From positions 207,888 to 271,887 of the forward strand of contig NZ_CABHWW010000014.1 of assembly GCF_902170305.1 (NCBI RefSeq): DNA of 64,000 nt. Reading direction: 5' to 3'. Position numbers and translations under genes: made by a program. The notes below the pieces were generated by a model, which worked only from the letters and a program-made list of their open reading frames with translations, had not been told where the DNA came from and ran no database searches. Origin of the DNA: Yersinia alsatica (GTDB lineage: Bacteria > Pseudomonadota > Gammaproteobacteria > Enterobacterales > Enterobacteriaceae). Below are positions 61,786 through 64,000 of this stretch, piece after piece. How positions within the stretch are numbered: position 1 is the stretch's first letter; the number at the start of each line of letters is the position of its first letter.

Positions 61786-61822
61786 AAAACGGGGCCCTAA
61801 GGCTCTAACTTAGTGCGCCCCG
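61786..61822 (-). terminator. Terminator of the autotransporter gene
   Basis: On the minus strand CGGGGC and GCCCCG flank a 21-nt loop, followed by TTTTATAC. It lies 55 bp after the autotransporter stop. Confidence 0.6.
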
Positions 61823-61877
61823 CTCTATCTAATACCGCTTTCGACGAAGGCGGATTTTCACAATATTAAGCTAACGG

Positions 61878-64000
61878 TTAAAAGTTAATTCTGAAACCAA
61901 TATTGGCTTTAATCGGCACTTCAATATTACTGCCGTTAACATAGTCTATTTCCGCAAACATAGAAGTATGCTTATTCACCGACAGATTCAGACCAACACC
62001 ATATTTACCGGCAGTACCAGAAAAATCATTGGTAAACTTTGTCGTATCATTAATATAGACAGGGTTATCCGATATCAGCTCGTGTTCCGCTGCAATCTTG
62101 ATATACGGGCTCAAAATCGCTGTTTCTGCCACAATAAACTCAGCACCGAGTGAGAAACCGACCTCCCCCAGTAACGATTCTTGATGGTCGATTTTTGCTT
62201 GCATACCGTTACTAAGCTGGAAATCTTTGCCCTTAACCGTTGAATAGCTCATACGTCCATAGGGTTCAACAAATAGACCAAAACTATTGTTCTCAAACTG
62301 GTGTTTATATCCCAGTTCCAAGGATGTACCGATACCATTTTGCTTATATTTAGCCTGTGCCAAACTACCGTTAGTTGTTCTCACGTTCAGGTCATTATCA
62401 AAATGAGCATACTTTACTACAGCATCAATGTAGACATTATTTTCTGCCACATACGTTGCATAAATACCGCTGGTATAGGTATCGATATTGCTGGTGCCAC
62501 CACGGTTATGCTTCACTTTATTGTCTGACACAGATGTGCTAATCCCCACCATCAGTTTATCGTTGCCGATATCAAAGATTTGATCGCCACCCAACTCCAT
62601 GCCGCTGCGTTCCAGCTTATAGGCAGAATTTTCAGGTCCATTAATTCGTAAAGTACGGGTTAAAAGCCGTCCCCAAACGTTAGAATTCTCGCTGGTGTTT
62701 CTCGTCATATCACCACGACGCATACGCAAGTTTTCCAGCTCATCATTTAGAATAAACTGACTGGCGGAAGCCATACTGATGACACCATCAGTAGATGGGC
62801 TGGTCTGAGGACGATCTGGAATCAGTCGGGAATCGACAACTTCTTCTTCTGTCAGCGTTGATAAATCCGACGGCGTCAGGAACCAGGTATAGCGTTTGCC
62901 ATTGCGGACAGAAGCCAGAGAGTAAGTATAGGCACCAATATCCACACCTTTATTGTCGTTCAACTGGAACTGGCCACTCTCGCCTTTGCCCACATAAATC
63001 AGAGAAAGGCCTTCTTTGCTGGTTGGTTCTCTGCCGCTGTCCTGAATCATTACGTTGAACTTCCCGCTCGCCTGTTTAATGTCCAACATGTCGCCCGTTA
63101 GTGTCGATACATCAGTATTCATTGTAATAATGCCACTGCCATCGGAAGTCATCCGATCAACATATAACAGCTTAAATTCCCCTAGCGGCGAAAACACAAA
63201 GTTGGAACCGCCGTTGATGTTGATCTCATGAATATACGAATCATAATAATGTGGGTTCTCATAGGTTGCATTTAGGTGACTACCACATGAATAACAACCG
63301 TCGTCGATAAGGAAACTATTACAATTATCTGAATCAGTACAATTCCCCAGATAATTAAATACTGAATTATTACTCAGATTCAGTGCAGTATTAGTTAAGC
63401 GAAAGCTACCGTAGAATTCGCTGTAGATGCCAGAGGAAACTGTGGAGTTATCCAGATTGACCTGAACCGCATCTTTGACAGATGTGGTGTCATATATCGA
63501 TTGTCGGCCATTAATCAACAAGTTGTTAAACTGCCCCTGACTGTCCGTCAGATTAATCGCGAGAGTATTGCCTCTATCTTCCCACTCGCTGTAGCTGCAA
63601 CATCCCTCTTTACTGATACCAGCCAGCGCTTGCGCACGTATTAAGCTGTGATTAAAATTATACGCCACAGTTAAATCCCGTTGTTCCTCATCAGCCCAAT
63701 CGGAAACCGGATAAATATTCAATATAGTGCCTAAGCGGGTATCTAAAATGTCTCGATCGATATCTTCGTCATCATTTGAGATATGTTTCTTATCATTAAT
63801 AATTGTGGAGTCAGTAATCGATATAGCATTAATGGTACCTGCATCTAATAAATCAGGAAAATAAATGCTAGTATTAAAGATAGTATCAGCATTGGCGCGA
63901 ATGAAAGAATTATTTATTGATAAAATATTTTTATTAATCTCATCGCCCATGTAATATTTATCTATATAAAAGAGAGAGGTAATTCTTTCTGTTGTATCAA
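61878..64000 (-). CDS. Autotransporter adhesin, C-terminal part (5' end beyond the window)
   Basis: The frame stays open to the right edge: codons upstream of the first ATG at 63950 read DTTERITSLFYIDKYY with no stop, so the gene is cut by the window. The last ~270 residues are a type Va beta-barrel ending IGFRINF with a terminal Phe, preceded by GRLLTRTLRINGPENS. Before it lies a pertactin-like passenger with repeating beta-helix text (INLTDSQGQFNNLLIN) and an autochaperone-like region (LLYVDRMTSDGSGIITMNTD). The passenger is unusual in having six cysteines in two clusters. An outer-membrane or released surface protein. Confidence 0.87.
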   Translation of the reverse strand, partial: DTTERITSLFYIDKYYMGDEINKNILSINNSFIRANADTIFNTSIYFPDLLDAGTINAISITDSTIINDKKHISNDDEDIDRDILDTRLGTILNIYPVSDWADEEQRDLTVAYNFNHSLIRAQALAGISKEGCCSYSEWEDRGNTLAINLTDSQGQFNNLLINGRQSIYDTTSVKDAVQVNLDNSTVSSGIYSEFYGSFRLTNTALNLSNNSVFNYLGNCTDSDNCNSFLIDDGCYSCGSHLNATYENPHYYDSYIHEININGGSNFVFSPLGEFKLLYVDRMTSDGSGIITMNTDVSTLTGDMLDIKQASGKFNVMIQDSGREPTSKEGLSLIYVGKGESGQFQLNDNKGVDIGAYTYSLASVRNGKRYTWFLTPSDLSTLTEEEVVDSRLIPDRPQTSPSTDGVISMASASQFILNDELENLRMRRGDMTRNTSENSNVWGRLLTRTLRINGPENSAYKLERSGMELGGDQIFDIGNDKLMVGISTSVSDNKVKHNRGGTSNIDTYTSGIYATYVAENNVYIDAVVKYAHFDNDLNVRTTNGSLAQAKYKQNGIGTSLELGYKHQFENNSFGLFVEPYGRMSYSTVKGKDFQLSNGMQAKIDHQESLLGEVGFSLGAEFIVAETAILSPYIKIAAEHELISDNPVYINDTTKFTNDFSGTAGKYGVGLNLSVNKHTSMFAEIDYVNGSNIEVPIKANIGFRINF

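Noticed and set aside
1..64000. CRISPR array, tRNA or rRNA genes, intact IS element, prophage
   Set aside because: None seen on reading both strands; no regularly spaced repeats, no cloverleaf ends and no transposase or integrase motifs.

Overview
The window reads as chromosome from an enterobacterium, most likely Yersinia or a close relative. The reasons are inferred from the sequence only: phoA, yjjG, ilvBN with a valine-rich leader, amn, srfABC, apbE, yghU and cfa all encode proteins close to their enterobacterial versions, and Pho, CRP-like and DeoR-like sites match E. coli consensus sequences. I saw no tRNA, rRNA, CRISPR array, intact IS element or prophage.

Layout. 1-8.3 kb: a LysR/SDR divergent pair (LysR cut by the window edge), PhoB-controlled alkaline phosphatase, a deoxyribose operon (deoK-deoP-deoX) with two DeoR-type 16-bp operators, and a 2-oxoglutarate oxygenase divergent from a LysR gene. 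8.5-17.2 kb: a TerB-family membrane protein, yjjG, a DUF2239 gene under a promoter carrying two TACCCGGGTA palindromes, ilvBN with its leader peptide and attenuator, and two peptidoglycan amidases. 17.3-24.1 kb: the srfA-srfB-srfC operon. 24.4-34.0 kb: amn, a LysR/nitrilase pair, a 42-residue lipoprotein, apbE, and a DDAH / amino-acid ABC transporter / Lrp / AstE-like deacylase cluster with no ABC ATPase gene.

34.2-49.4 kb is the most unusual part: a 15-kb biosynthetic-type cluster without NRPS or PKS genes. On the minus strand lie the two subunits of a B12-dependent glutamate mutase (3-methylaspartate formation). Divergently there are 12 tightly packed genes: three ATP-grasp ligases, an MFS exporter, a tryptophan 2,3-dioxygenase, a second diverged TDO-superfamily protein, a kynureninase-like class V PLP enzyme, an FAD aromatic hydroxylase, a fold-IV aminotransferase, a kynurenine-formamidase-type cyclase, a class I aminotransferase and a VOC protein. 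The simplest reading is a small peptide-like metabolite that joins a kynurenine-derived aromatic unit to 3-methylaspartate through ATP-grasp amide ligases and is exported by the MFS pump. The product is unknown to me.

49.5-64 kb: yghU, a secreted phytase-like esterase, a coiled-coil J-domain-like protein, a LysR/TDT-transporter pair, a 28-residue membrane peptide, a YfcZ/YiiS homologue, two tandem SoxS-sized AraC regulators and cfa. The last part is more accessory: an NleD/HopH1-like zinc metallopeptidase, a PAS-LuxR regulator, a degenerate toxin with its antitoxin, short repeats related to CTACGTGAATTCTG, a DUF1471 protein, and the barrel end of a large autotransporter with unusual cysteine clusters, truncated by the right edge.
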